From contig OY783221.1 in the NCBI GenBank assembly GCA_963678705.1, positions 1,426,001-1,490,000 of the forward strand: a DNA stretch of 64,000 nucleotides. Reading direction: 5' to 3'. Below are positions 11,892-25,400 of this stretch, in pieces. Within the stretch, counting starts at the first letter, position 1. Every line of letters starts with the position of its first letter. Under the pieces are notes generated by a model. The model worked only from the letters and a program-made list of their open reading frames with translations, made no database searches and had not been told where the DNA came from. Position numbers and translations under genes: made by a program. The DNA is from Panorpa germanica (Eukaryota > Arthropoda > Insecta > Mecoptera > Panorpidae).

Positions 11892-12132
11892 GGGTCATCT
11901 ATAAATTACGTCACACAAATTGAATGGTTTCTTAAGTCTCGCGTAACCATTGTTACGTCTTATAACACATTTTGACCCCCCTACCCTTTTGCAACATCAC
12001 ACATTTGAGTAAAGATAAATTACTTAAGTCTTATTAGGTTTCTATTTTTATTGGAAGTCGAATTTTAGATTAGAAACCCCTTTGTGTACCCCCTCCACAT
12101 CTCTCTGCATGTGACGTAATTAACAGATGGTT
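11892..12132. mobile_element. Short TIR element related to the 2239 family
   Basis: GGGTCATCTATAAATTACGT at the left end is mirrored by TGTGACGTAATTAACAGATG at the right. Internal runs such as GACCCCCCTACCC match the style of the 2239-2945 element. Confidence 0.55.
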
Positions 12133-12356
12133 ACTAGAAGAAATTTCAGTTTTGTTACCATGTTTTGAAAGTCTGCTTCATTTATCACTACTTGCTTGTT
12201 AAGATTTTACCTTTTCCAATACAAAGATACACGAGTATGTATTTCTAATTAAGGCAATTAAGGTTAAATTAATGTTAACGATTGTTTGAATATTTGGCAC
12301 AATCTTCCTCTAGTTTATTCGATTATTTTTAGTATACCTTCCCTAAACATTAGCCC

Positions 12357-12358
<2 letters not shown>

Positions 12359-12450
<92 letters not shown>
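12359..12450. repeat. (TA)n microsatellite, about 92 bp
   Basis: An uninterrupted TA run of about 46 units, likely length-variable. Confidence 0.95.
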
Positions 12451-12452
<2 letters not shown>

Positions 12453-13091
12453 ATTATGTGTTTCTAGAACTTTTGCAAATTGAGCAAATTTTCTTACCGA
12501 GTACTTCTTGCTTTTTGGAACTACTCTGGCAAGTGGGGAATCACCGGTTGATCTTATATGTTCTATTCTGTAATGTATAATTATGTTTTTTATTAGTATG
12601 TGTCCTCCATTTTAATGATTAGGATAGTGGGGTTGGTTTAAAAAGCCTTCTAAAGCTACCCACACACGATCTAATCTGTTGTGTTCGACAAGTTCGTTTG
12701 GCCTGTGTGTTTGCTTGACTTTTATACTTTTCCCTAAATTGGGAAGTTGTTAAGGCTGATTAGACAACTTCAAAATTCTCCTCCTAACCGCAAGAAATAA
12801 AATCTTAGTGTAACAGTTATCACAAAAAAGAAACAGTAAAATTACGACGCCATAAAAATTCAAGATTATCAGTAATATTTAAAGAGTGTAATCGTGTGTG
12901 GATTGTCTATTATCTAACTCAAACATGGCGCTTATGATGATTACAAATGGCGGATTGTTAATAATTACGACAAATTTGTGGCACGTGTTTAACTAGATAC
13001 AAAATTGGCCATCACTGATATACATAAAGATAAAATTGTTTTCACTTATAAAACATACATCGCAATGTGCATATTATTATTTTTAATTAAA

Positions 13092-13097
13092 TTTATT
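13092..13097 (-). promoter_or_regulatory. Candidate poly(A) signal of nAChR alpha-2
   Basis: AATAAA on the minus strand, about 175 nt downstream of the alpha-2 stop codon. It is the nearest canonical hexamer noted. Confidence 0.35.
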
Positions 13098-13270
13098 CAC
13101 AACCGATAGTAGTTTACTAAATTAGAATACAAGAATAGAGAAATTATTAAAGCCCAGCAAAATATGATATGTAATATACATGAATGTATATACCTTGCAT
13201 GTAGTATGTATATCCAAATCTTATTTTACTGGATTATTAAAAAAATAACATAGAATTAGTCTACAAGTTG

Positions 13271-13465
13271 TTAAAATGTATCACCTTCAGGTAAGAACTG
13301 CTGTTGAGCGACGGAAGACAAGACCATATCAATTGGTTTAGTGTCATCGTACAAAGCAGGCGCCTCGCAAAGTATGGCGAAGGTTCCTACTATGGATGCT
13401 ATTGTAAATATCCATAAAAATAATCTGTCCAGCACCATGGCAACGAATCCCCAATCTTGGTCTTC
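13271..13465 (-). CDS. nAChRalpha2: nAChR alpha-2 exon 8 (TM4 and C-terminus)
   Basis: Residues 496-559, starting [20 protein letters not shown]4 is followed by the tail [13 protein letters not shown] and a stop at 13273-13271. It is bounded upstream by TTCTAG|GAAGAC. It is homologous in position to the alpha-8/beta-2 exon at 433-642. Confidence 0.95.
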   Translation of the reverse strand, partial: EDQDWGFVAMVLDRLFLWIFTIASIVGTFAILCEAPALYDDTKPIDMVLSSVAQQQFLPEGDTF

Positions 13466-16400
13466 CTAGAATAAAAGTATTACATCTTGTTACAGAAGGA
13501 TATATTCAAATCTCTTTTTGTTTCAAATAGATAACATATTTATAAATATGATTATAGTTATTTCTATTTTATTGCTTCTATGAAAGATATTTCGGAATTT
13601 GAATAATATACATCAGTCTTTTGTTACTTCCCGTTACAGATAAAACCATTGCAAAGCCCTTTAGGATCCTATCAAGGAAACACCAGTTTGAAATGCATAG
13701 TAAGCAGGAACTAAAAACGAAAGGAGAACGTTAACCGAAAACTGAAAACATCCTGCGTAGAAATGTTATCCGAGATATACGAGAGCATGATCAGGTCCAG
13801 TAAGGCCCTCGTCATGCAACTGCGTTCCTTTTAATGCTAGAACTTTCTCGTTGTCCTTAGATTATTCTTATGAGGATGCTTACAACATCTAACGTACCCG
13901 TACCCATGCGAATGTGGTGAAGAGGAGGCAGATCCTGACCACATTCTGTGGCAATGTAAAAATCCAGCAATGGCAAGAAATGGACTCCAAAGGGCGGTGC
14001 TACAGACTTCGCAGACACTTTCTGTTAACACCGTCTTTTTGATTGAGAAACCGAAATTTTTAACAGCAGTGGCTATGAATAGATCATTCTTGTTGTCTGG
14101 ATATAAAGTGTAAGAAGAAGCATAACAATATTAGGGGCGATAAAAGGCTACGTGCCTAGGAACAACAACGATTTCGTTTATTTTTGAAATAGGCCCCCTT
14201 AAACTTTAGCAGCCTTCGGTCATATTGAGGTATTGGAGTATTGAACCACCACATTCCAAACTCATCCTGTTCTTGGTTGGTACTTACCGCATTGAACTCA
14301 TCTTGCCGTTGCATGTGATGCTGTATAAACATCACATTGTGTATTGCCTTTTCCAACTCGAACGGATATTTCTTGCGGGGTGCCACGTCACTTAATGATT
14401 CATCCAGACCGGACATTACAGACGGAAGACCGTTGTAACCTCCACCAACTCCTAGTCCTCCCATTCCACCCCCTAGGACACCAACGAGACCGCTGAATCT
14501 GTCAGGAAATTAAACTCATTGTTTACTGTTATTAATAGGTGGATTCAACATTCTCTACACTCTAGTGCTAGTAGAGTTATCTTGTTTAGAGTTGGTGGGT
14601 TTTTAGTGAGATAAACTTAATTGCTGGTGAGCGGAGCGTATCCAGGTGAAACATATTTTAATTTATAAATAGTAACATCTATAACAATAGTTACCTATTT
14701 GTTGCCGTCGTCGAGTGTAGTCCATTGCATCCCCCAGGACGTCCAGGCATGTGTCTGATAGAATCGGGACTTGATCCCCCAGAAGCCTGTGCTTGTGCTT
14801 GAGCTGCTAAAGCTGCATTCAATTTATTTTTCTTTATTCCACGGCCAGCTATCTTATGTGCAGCCAAATCTTTCAATAAATCTTTTGGTACTCTCATCAG
14901 TAAAAGTTTTGGGAGTCTTTTTATAAAGAACTTTCTAACCCAAGGCGCCATCTTGTGAGTACTTGGTTTTCGATAATGTACATTTAATATTATAATTGTT
15001 ATCACAACACTCAGCCCGACCAGCAACATAGTAAACAAGAGATATTTGCCAAGAAGAGGTAAGGCCAATGATGTTGACGGTATAATTTCGGATATCAGCA
15101 AGAAGAACATGGTCTGAGATAGTAAGATGCTGATGCATAGAGCAATCTTCTCTCCGGAGTCTGCTGGTAAGTAGAAAACTAGGACTGACAGGTAGGAGAT
15201 TCCAACGCAGGGCACGATAAGGTTCACTGTGTAGAAGAGCGTCTTGCGGCGGAGGGTGATGTTGAAGAAGATGTCTGCAATTGAAGGTCAAATACAAATT
15301 TTAGTGAAGATATTTGATACATTTCCTGATGTTATACGAGTTGTCCATACTTTTTATTTATTTATATTAATGTACAACATATTAAGTTTATTGTGTGAAA
15401 ATTTGAAGTCGATTGGAGTAAAACTATCGGAGATATAGAGTTTTAAGTCTTCTTTGAAACTTTTAAATGCGTTTTTTTCACACTTAACTTTTTCGGAGTC
15501 GGTGTCCTTTCTAGCTCAAAATCTACTACAACGATGCTTTTGAAATTTTGCACACTCTTTCTTTACATAAATACCGAGCTGTTGAGCTTTTTTTTATTTT
15601 TTAATTTTAACGTATTTTAAAATAACAAAGTTTCTGATTTTTTTCATGAAAAATCGGTATTTTGACTTCTAAGTGATGTAAAAAATTGAAAAATCAATAA
15701 AAAAATAAAAACTCGACAGCGTTACCTCCAGAAACTTATCAACTAATGAAATCATTTTGGTTTTTTGAATTCAAATAATCCAGTGATGAGTTATGAGTGG
15801 CACCGCAATGAAACTCACTCAGTAGTTGAAATCGCCAGAAAATAAGTTGATAAAAATAAAAGTTATATATAATAAATATTCTAAATGACAACTAAAAATT
15901 AAAAACAATGAAATTCAAAATAAATATTTAATTATTCATATTTATACGCAAAGTAAAATATATTTTATTTATAAAAACGAGAATAAATAAATTAATTATT
16001 GACTTTATTATCCTGCGGTTATCATTTAATAATAATCACCGAATCAATAAAATTGTTTATCGATAGTTAATTATTGCAGACAAACAGATTTTTTAATTAC
16101 TATAAAAACTGGTTCAATTAAATAATTTTAAATTGGAAATATTATTTTTATTTTTTTATTTTATTTGTAGTGACAAATTTATACTGATAGAATAGAATGG
16201 AGAGAGAGTGATCGCAGCGCTACTTCTATTCATATACCCATAACTTCAACACTAAATATCATAACGATTTTAACAACCCTGTAACACTGTAGTTTTATTG
16301 AAAATGTCAACTTTAAAAATGCAGTTGTGCTTCACGGAAACAATTCCTTCAAATAAAGTTAAATACAGTACAATGCACTCTTCCTTGTGAGTGGGAGGTC

Positions 16401-19400
16401 GACGAGGGTGTGAGGGTGCTCTCAGGTTCTAACCCAATCAATAAATACAAAATATTCATAATATTAACGGAGCTACAGTTTTATATTGTTTCAGCATTCT
16501 TGATTTTCATTCCCGAGTGATAGAATAGCTTTGATTTATTGTAGATAAAAAAATAATAATGTTTTATATGGTAGTTGTGTTTCTTTCAAAGACAATGTCG
16601 TAAAGTGGAGACCCACACCAACGGTACGTCTCGTTTCGTAGTTCGTAGTTGTCAGGTTGGTATCGTGTGCTGCGCTCCGATGGGTACAGTTCAAACTTCA
16701 TACAATATTTACATATGGAAGTGTCTCTGGGCAATAAGTCTCTGCGCGATGTGTTTCTGACAATGCTACCAATAGAGAAAGCTACACAAATATGGAAATT
16801 GACAAAATAACAAATAAATGTTGTATTATATCGTTATTTATTACCAAATATAAATCAAATGCTATTGAATTATTTTGTTTGTTACGCAAAAAGAACTACA
16901 CGCATGTTGTCCTTTAAAATATGTATGTGCACATACGCATAAAAATTGTGTGTTTTCGTAACTAACAGAATTAGACGACGCAGACTTTGTTTTTTTTTTT
17001 TTAGAACCTTACAAGGTCCAATGTTTTAAAATAAAAATATTAAATTAAGAAAAACTGTATTATATTATAACCTCCAAAATGTGACAATCTGTCAAAATGC
17101 AGTAGGATTTATATTTAAAAGAAGTTTAATGTCAGTTTGTCAAAAATAGAGAAATAAAAACAATTTCTATTACTAATTGTTATTAAAAACAGCAATTTTA
17201 ATTATTTCACCTTCAATTTTATCGAACTGTCAAAATTTATATTACTAAAGACGCATGCGCACCAACTAAATTAACTAAACACAAATTAAAACACGAATGT
17301 GACAAGGAATGCCAATTCTGAAAACCTGAAATCTAGATTAAAATATTAGATAAAAACAGTAAATTAAATATCAAAACAATGAGTGGGAATGAGGCTTAAC
17401 GCTCATCAACTAATTATAAAACTTCTTAAAACGCATGCAGTAATAATTGCTCATTCCATACCTTAAATATCGTAAAAATTAAGACGTCAAATTTTCAAAA
17501 TATCTCAAATTCAATTAGCTACGGTTGTGAGGATTTGTCCTTGCACAAGGTCGTGAATTAATTGATTCTTTGTTTGGGAATAATAGATTTAAGATGTGTG
17601 CGAGAAAAACAAAAGTGATCGTTTATTCAACATACCTGGGTAGGGCTCCACACAACAGGGATAGTATTTTGCGTGGCGTTCCGCAGGGACCCCCAGGATA
17701 TCCCATTCCACACTGGGGTAGTATTCCCTTAGGTCGATGCCAACTTCCACCTTGTCATTATCCAACTTCTGGTTGATGTGTTTCAAATCAATCTGTGTAA
17801 CAAAAAGAAAAAAATCCCATCTATATTGTGGTAAAGGTGGTGGGAAGAGGGGGGGGGGGGGTGAAATGGGGTACGTGGGACAAGCAGACAAGTTACAAAT
17901 AAAATGAAAAACATTTTAATATCTCATGAAATGGAAAAGTTCAAAGTCTGATGAATCAGAATGGGTTTAAGGTGGTTATATGGATTTATGGAAATAAACC
18001 AAAGGGAGATTCTAACCAAAACCGAAACCAGAAACAGAAATGATTGGTTTATATATTTCACTGATTCTATACATACAATCTTCTCAGTAATTTGATTGAT
18101 ATCCAGAAAATCATTGCTTCTCTTTAAATATAAATAGGTTTAACTTCACCTTGTTATTTATATTCTAATATAGAATATACCCTACACAGTTAAAACCAAA
18201 CCAAGTGATTTTATGAAATGAAGTTGCATATTCAATGAGCGAATGTAATGATGCTTGATGCTGACTGTTGTGGTTTAGGGTTTTATAGGTTAGCTTGTTA
18301 TTAAGTTATATTGATTATGTATCTACACAATCATAAACTTATTAGGCAGCAGTGTAGAAATAGTCCGACATAAAAATTACATTTCTTTTTTCTGACTCTT
18401 TCTGTTTTTCCAAAAAGTCTTCTTACCCTACTAATTGGTACTACAGATGGTTTAATTACATCTGCTCACATCGCTGCCTTTCGACAGTAATGGGCTTGTG
18501 TCCTATCCAACGTTGTACACATTCCAAATGCATGTGACATCACAATCGCTGCCAACCTTACAAGCTCATAAATCTCTGCTATATGTATTTATATATCAAA
18601 ATATCAAATATTATTTACAGCTATTTCAAGGAATAATACAATTCCAATATTATGTCTGCCGTAACAGGGTTAAATAAAATAAAAACTTATTATTCTTCGA
18701 CTTGACTTGATTATTTCGACTACCAACAGCACTGACCTACTCAACAAATAATTGACGTATAAAATGCATTTCACGTCATACAAATGGCCGACATCTGTAT
18801 TGCTATATCTCCGTCAACATTTAGATATTTAATAAAATAGACACGCCATACACATTTATTAACACCAATTTAAATCAACAATTGAAAAATCGACCTCTAA
18901 AGAATGAAGACACAAGTCTTAAGCCTTAACAGTGCCTTAAGTAAAAGAACATATTACTTTTATAACATTTTGTTTAATGGATTTATTCGCGTTGGTTTCT
19001 GAGCAGCTCGAATGTTATTACCATCAAACTTTCCAATGACGGAAATATTAAAATAGAATAAGAGCGATCTCGGAAGTCGTTGCTGTGTTTTACTACGGAT
19101 GGATAATTACTACATAACTTGGATAATCTTTAATGAATAACAATGATTGTTATAAATCCATTTGAAAGAAAGGGTGATGAGTTTATGATATTGCCACACA
19201 GATGTCACTACCTACGTAATCTTAATACTAATTAGTGTTTTATTACGGAAATTTGTTAATTACTTTGTGAGATGACTTAATATATCCAACGTGGTAGAAA
19301 ATAATTAAATAAATGTAAATTATACGTCCTGGGTAGAAAATGTAACGCTACGTAATAACTTATAGTAAGCTAGCAGGTATTATTGTATATACATTGTATT

Positions 19401-22400
19401 ATTTAACGCCTGCACTTGTGACATAGAAAATTGGCTGAAATATTATCTGAAGAAGTAATAGTTATTACTAACCTGATCTCCATCGTAAGTCCACGAGCCA
19501 AATTTCATGAAGCACGTTTGTTGATCAAATGGAAAATATCTGACATCGATTTCACAGGAGGATTTAAAGATGGCGGGAGGAGTCCAGACAACCTTCCCCG
19601 TGTGGTGCAGCACTGCTTTTGTCATTGTAGTCACTACGTATTCGCCATCGGCACTGAAACCAAAAGAGACAATGATAAAAACTGGCATCCGCTGATAAAG
19701 GCAAACGGAGAAATTGGCGTATTGATAACGGAAGAAAATTGAAGAGGTTGTCACCGAAAATTATTCTGCTGGAAATTCTGTGCTTAGTGGATAATTCTAT
19801 GAAGAAACGCTCAGACTTACCTGCAGAAACTTATCACCTAATGAAATCATTTTGGTTTTTCGATTTCAGAAAATCCAGTGATGAGTTATGAGTGGCATCG
19901 CACTGTTACATTTTTTTGTGACGTCACCGAAGATTCGCTGCCATTAACTCATTTCTTGATATTTATTTATGAAAATTTCACAAAGTATTCTTTAAATGTT
20001 ATTTTATCATGTAGTAATTATAGAAATAATTATATATTAACTGTGTCGTCAAAAAACATTATGGAAAATATGCTTTTTTGTACCGATTTGAGCCATTCAT
20101 TCATTTTCATCCTATTCTGTTGTTGTGGATTAATAATTAAAATATTTATTAACTAAATCAGTAATTAAGTAACTAATTAATATTCTTTTAATTAATTTCG
20201 TGTTAGTTATGACAGCATATCGTTATAATATCATATTTCTCTTTTAAAACACGCGCGCAATTTTATCCATTAATTAAAATAAAGTTTCTACTTTCTGATG
20301 CCCGTCACAGCTTTAGGCGTCCGTTGGCGTCGGCATCGGCGTCGGCGTTGGTTTTGCTTCCAGCGTAAAGCGTCGACTATGATACTGGAGACGTAGCAAT
20401 ACATTAAAATAAAAGCATATTAATTATAAAGTATAAATTCTTCTGATTAATATATTTCAACATTTTTGTATGAAACATAATTGTATTAACAAATGTTTTA
20501 TGAAATGCCATGTCCTAATTAAAGAGTTTTGATTAATGTTTGTAATTAATTTTAAATCATTTATATCTGACTAAAATAAGCGTGTTCTTGAAGGAGGATC
20601 ATACTATATTTAATTGCCTTTAAAAATATATTACTATAAGCACACCAAGAAGCAAAAAGTTTTCATTTTTCTGGAGCATATCCACTCTGACACGATTACT
20701 TTTTATTTGGCAATTCACCTGTCATAATCCATATTCGTTCCCTTCGCATTTTGACAACTTGTGGTCCACTTATTCAATTTTTTCACATGCAAACATCGCA
20801 CCTAGTTTTTAAGCACCTGTGTCTTCCCTTGCTTAATATTATCTTGTTTATTCATCATATACAGTCTACCTTTTTTATTATTATTTATTGTAATGTTTTT
20901 GCCATTAGGCACTACATTTTTCCACCTTAAATCCATAAATTACATATCATTGTGGTTAATTACATTCCAAAAGATTTATTTACATTCCAATTTCAAAAGA
21001 AAAAAAGCCTACACCTCTTTTCTTCTTTGTCTCTTCAGATTAAAATCACTTCTGCTATGGCATTACTTTTCTTTCCTCGTTCCTTTTCTCTATTTCCGCC
21101 ATCCACCTCTTCCCTTCACTGCCTCCCTTTAATAACTGCACAATATTCTTCTCGCTTATTACTTTTTTCTGGCTAGAAAACTTAATCTGCCTAACTTAAC
21201 TATTTGCCTATCTGTTTCCCTTCTCTTCGTTTCCAAATCTGAATCTGGCAATTCTTCTCATGTTTGTTGTGTCTATTTCTCTTAAGTAATGAGGTATATC
21301 TCTCTCCCAAATCCTTTTATAACTTGTGTTGTAATTGCTCTTCTCGATTTTTTCCATGCTTTCCTGTTGCGCGCTTCATTACCCTGAAAGCAAGCCAAGT
21401 CCGCCACAGTTATTTTGTAAGTTGCAACCAGTGTGTTGTGCTCCATTTGACATTGCTGAATAGAGCCACAACACAATGGAACGTGGCGTCAATATGGGCG
21501 AACTCAGCGTTGATTTAGAGCTTCACACGCTCGAAGCACGTTCACAATAACATGGTCACAGTTGTAATAAACCACCGATAGAGGCGCTCTGCTTTATTAA
21601 AGAAATCGCGAACTCAATATATGGTATAAAAGATACTCGTATATTGAAAAAGAAATAATACAGGAAAAAACATTTGGTAGAGTTGCAACTAATGGTAAAT
21701 TATTTATAATAATGAATAATGCAATAGGAGCATCTTTGGAGGTTAGTTGAACACCTGCTTCATTTTTCCCAACCACAAAACTTAAATAAACCTAGAATGA
21801 AACTTAAATACACCTACAGCAATCATGACACCATTTATTTGCTTTTCTCGGTGTGTAACAACATTCAGTATAGCTTATAGCCAATTCAATTATGCTTCTA
21901 TAGCCAAAATTCATTGTATCTAGTTAAAATTACCTTCCATCTTATGTAAAGGTACGTTTTTCTTAGCAACCACGGGCACTAGATTGTTGAATTGTCAATT
22001 TAAATCCGAAAAACACAGATATTCATGAAACTAATATGGCAATAAAAAAACCCAGATCTGAGTGTAAAAACACAGGCGTGGTAACACAGCTGCTATTGAG
22101 AGAACGGTTTGAATATTCCAGTTTCACACAAAGCATTTTTTTTGTTCTCCTTAGACTACTTTTGGAATTAAAAACGATTTACTGAAATCTTTGTGAAATT
22201 TGAAGTGTAATAAAACGAAACGAATATGAATCTGATCTATGCGTCTAAACGCCTTGTTGGATTGTTGTAATATAGTTCTATTCAATTAACAATCCCAGTA
22301 AACATTTTGGAGTCACTTTGACATCATATTGAAGATGCGTATGATTTTTTTGTCATAAAAGAGTTCATTTATAGTTCAGTTTCTCACATTTTTTCATATA

Positions 22401-25400
22401 AAATGTCTACTTTATCGGCTACAGATGGCGAAATTACTCCACCTGTCGGAATACAAATGAAGATAAAGTTGATGCGAACTATAATTGAAGTGAAATAGTG
22501 AGAGAAACGTCACTAAATAGGGCACTTCACCAAATTGTTTACTGGGAAACAGAAGGGTCTTGATACAGCTCCAATGCAAATGGGAATTGGACAAGCCTGC
22601 AATGCAATATAAAATACCAAACACGTATCATGGCAATTGAAATAAAAAGTAATATAAAAATAATGCAGTTTAGAATTTAACAATGACGTACAGCTGGAAC
22701 TGTACCACATTCACATCGATTTTGTTCCGTCTGCATTTCGCTGAGTTGCACTTACAATAAGTCACGGACAAGGCTGATGTGCATTCAAACGAATCGTGCA
22801 ATGTGCTTAAAGTATATTTTCTTGTAGTTCCATTAGAGGAAAAACTAACTGACAAAATCCTTAAAATATTAGATCGTTTTTCTTCGATCCTTTTTGGTTA
22901 TGCGGTTATAAATGAAATTGAAAGAATTCTGCAATAAAAATCAGTTGTAAATCTACTTCTTCTTTTTCATTTTTATATATTTAACATCGTCTTACTATCA
23001 TGAAAGTTTTTGTGGTGACGTGGCCTCCGATACTCCGACAATCACTCACGCAACCGTGTTAAACAAATCAAGTTAACTAATAAACTTAACACTTTAAATT
23101 TATCATAAATTTCAAGAAAAAGCTATTTTCTTGTAACTTCTCTTGGAACATACTTGCTTGTCGTGATCATTCACACCAACCTTCTTAATTCTACTCGAGC
23201 GAAAACGCCGTCTGGTGCAAATTACCTTAAACAAGTGTAACCAACTGCCAGACTACACCAAGTGGATTACGAGGGGTTGTTACCCCACGGAGAAGCTTTT
23301 GGCTAGAGCTGAGCAAGTAGAATCGATGTTTCTAGATGCAATACATTGGAGAATATAGTTAAACGATAAAGGAATGCAGTATTAATTATGTAAGAAAGAG
23401 ATATTGCAGCGACATCTACTGATCTATGGTGACAACAACAGCAACAACACCCAGTAAACAATTTGGTGAAGTGCCCTATTTACGTTGCTAATCCCCTAGT
23501 GACGTTTCTATCACTATTTCACTTCAATTATAGTTCGCATCAACTTTATCTTCATTTGTATTCCGAGAGGTGGAGTAATTTCGCCATTTCTAGACATTTT
23601 ATATGAAAAAATGTAAGAAACTGTAACATCTTCAATATGATGTCAAAGTGACTCCAAAATGTTTACTGGGCAGTTGAATCATCCTTGAAGAGAAAACGAT
23701 ACAGATCCTAGTATATAAGATCTTTGATCAAGAGCGGACATTTTAAATCAATAGAAAAACGTAAAATTTCGGTGACAATTGGCAAATATTGTGTTTTATT
23801 ACTAACTTCAGAGTTTGTACTTTGAATTAAAAAAAGATAAATATCACTGCTCACGTTTTTCTATTGATTTTAAATGAGTGCTTAGATGCTGTGTTAGACA
23901 GCCTTAGATCTTTACTCTCTCTTCACTTCTCCTTCGCGTTTTATTCAGTAAAGCGTTTGATGCAAGCAGTGCGGACCTGTAGACAGTTACCTTAATAATA
24001 ACAGGATTTCTTCTGCTTCTAAATTGTAAGTAATAAATATATATCGATACTACAGTTCACATGTTTTCAAGTAGTTGAACACCCTTACCATCTAATAGAG
24101 TAAGAAAAAGAGAGAGAGAGAGAGGGTGGGAGGTAGAATCATTCTACCTGCAGAAATATTTTAACGAGTGCATATTTCATATAATAACGAAATCTTTCAT
24201 CCCTAAAAAAGCAATCCTTTCAGACGACTTACAAAAGGCTTGCTGCATTTTTAAGACTGCTTCTGCTTTATATCTCTAAGTAGGTCTTGGTATGCATGGA
24301 TTTTATAATATAAAAGACTTTTTGAAATTTCAACGGGTGTTTCATATTTCGCAGAATATAAATTTGAAAATGTATGAATTTAAAAATATTTCCGAGTATA
24401 GAAAATTCTATTAAAATGTTGTTTGCTAAATTTTACTTAAAGGTACAACATAAATACATCAAAAGATGTTTGGCTTAGCTTCTGCATATCGTTTACATCA
24501 TGAAAATGTGATTATGTTTTAGGATAATATATAGTCCTTAAATTCGGTTATTTCCTTTCAATTGGAACGGGCTATAGTGTTGTGATATAGCTAAAAAGTA
24601 CCAAGCGATACTGTCTTTATCCAATGAATAGGGTTAGGAATGCTAAAAATAAGTAGTTCAGTTGAAGAATACCCGTGTACTAAATGGGAGACCCGGCTTC
24701 TAACTGATGTATAACAATAGTTTAAATTATGATAGTTCCTCATTTCGGTCAACAATATCTATGGACTCAGATTTTATAACGTCATTAAGTTTGATTAATT
24801 ATGTAATCATTTTAATTACATTAATTACGTCGTTATCTATTCATACATTACAATTATAACGACTCTAATTAATAACCGTATTTGCATATGTTAGTAGCGA
24901 TGGCATATTCATTCATTTAATTCATTAAAATAGCATTTATTCATTTATTTGATATTATTACTGCAGCATGGGATTAAATATGTAAACACCACAAAAACTA
25001 TTTATGCAAATAACTATATGTAAGGGGTAAGAGGGTTTATGTCTGTAATAGAGTGATAGAGGTAAGAGAGGGGAGGAAGTGAAAATGAAGACAGAACGGA
25101 GGAAGGATAGTGCAAAGATAATAGAGGGTTTGTTGAGAGGGGACAAGGAATACAAGAGATGAGAAACGGAGATACAAACAAGAAAAAAGGAGAAGCAGAA
25201 AACGGTGAGAATGAAGGAGGAGTAGGGAACACGAAGAGAGAGAGGGACAATAGAAGAAGAAGCAGAAAGTACTTTTGCAAGTAGAAAAAGTTTAGAATAA
25301 TTTTAAGTTTGAATTTATACATTTAAGAATGAAATGTATTAGGAAATATAATACGGAAAAGGAAACCCAAATTTGCAAAGAAACATGTGCGAAATTATAG

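Larger units (their letters stand above)
643..13270. other. Convergent intergenic interval, repeat-rich
   Basis: This interval separates the 3' ends of two convergent nAChR genes. No conserved open frame, RNA gene or host exon was found. Individual repeats are listed separately. Nothing recognisable was seen at 643-1590, 6110-6400, 6730-7340, 8025-8730, 9040-10470, 10995-11890 and 12455-13270, which are plain AT-rich sequence with random stops. Confidence 0.6.

Noticed and set aside
19431..19742. 103-residue plus-strand frame
   Set aside because: It is the antisense of alpha-2 exon 4.
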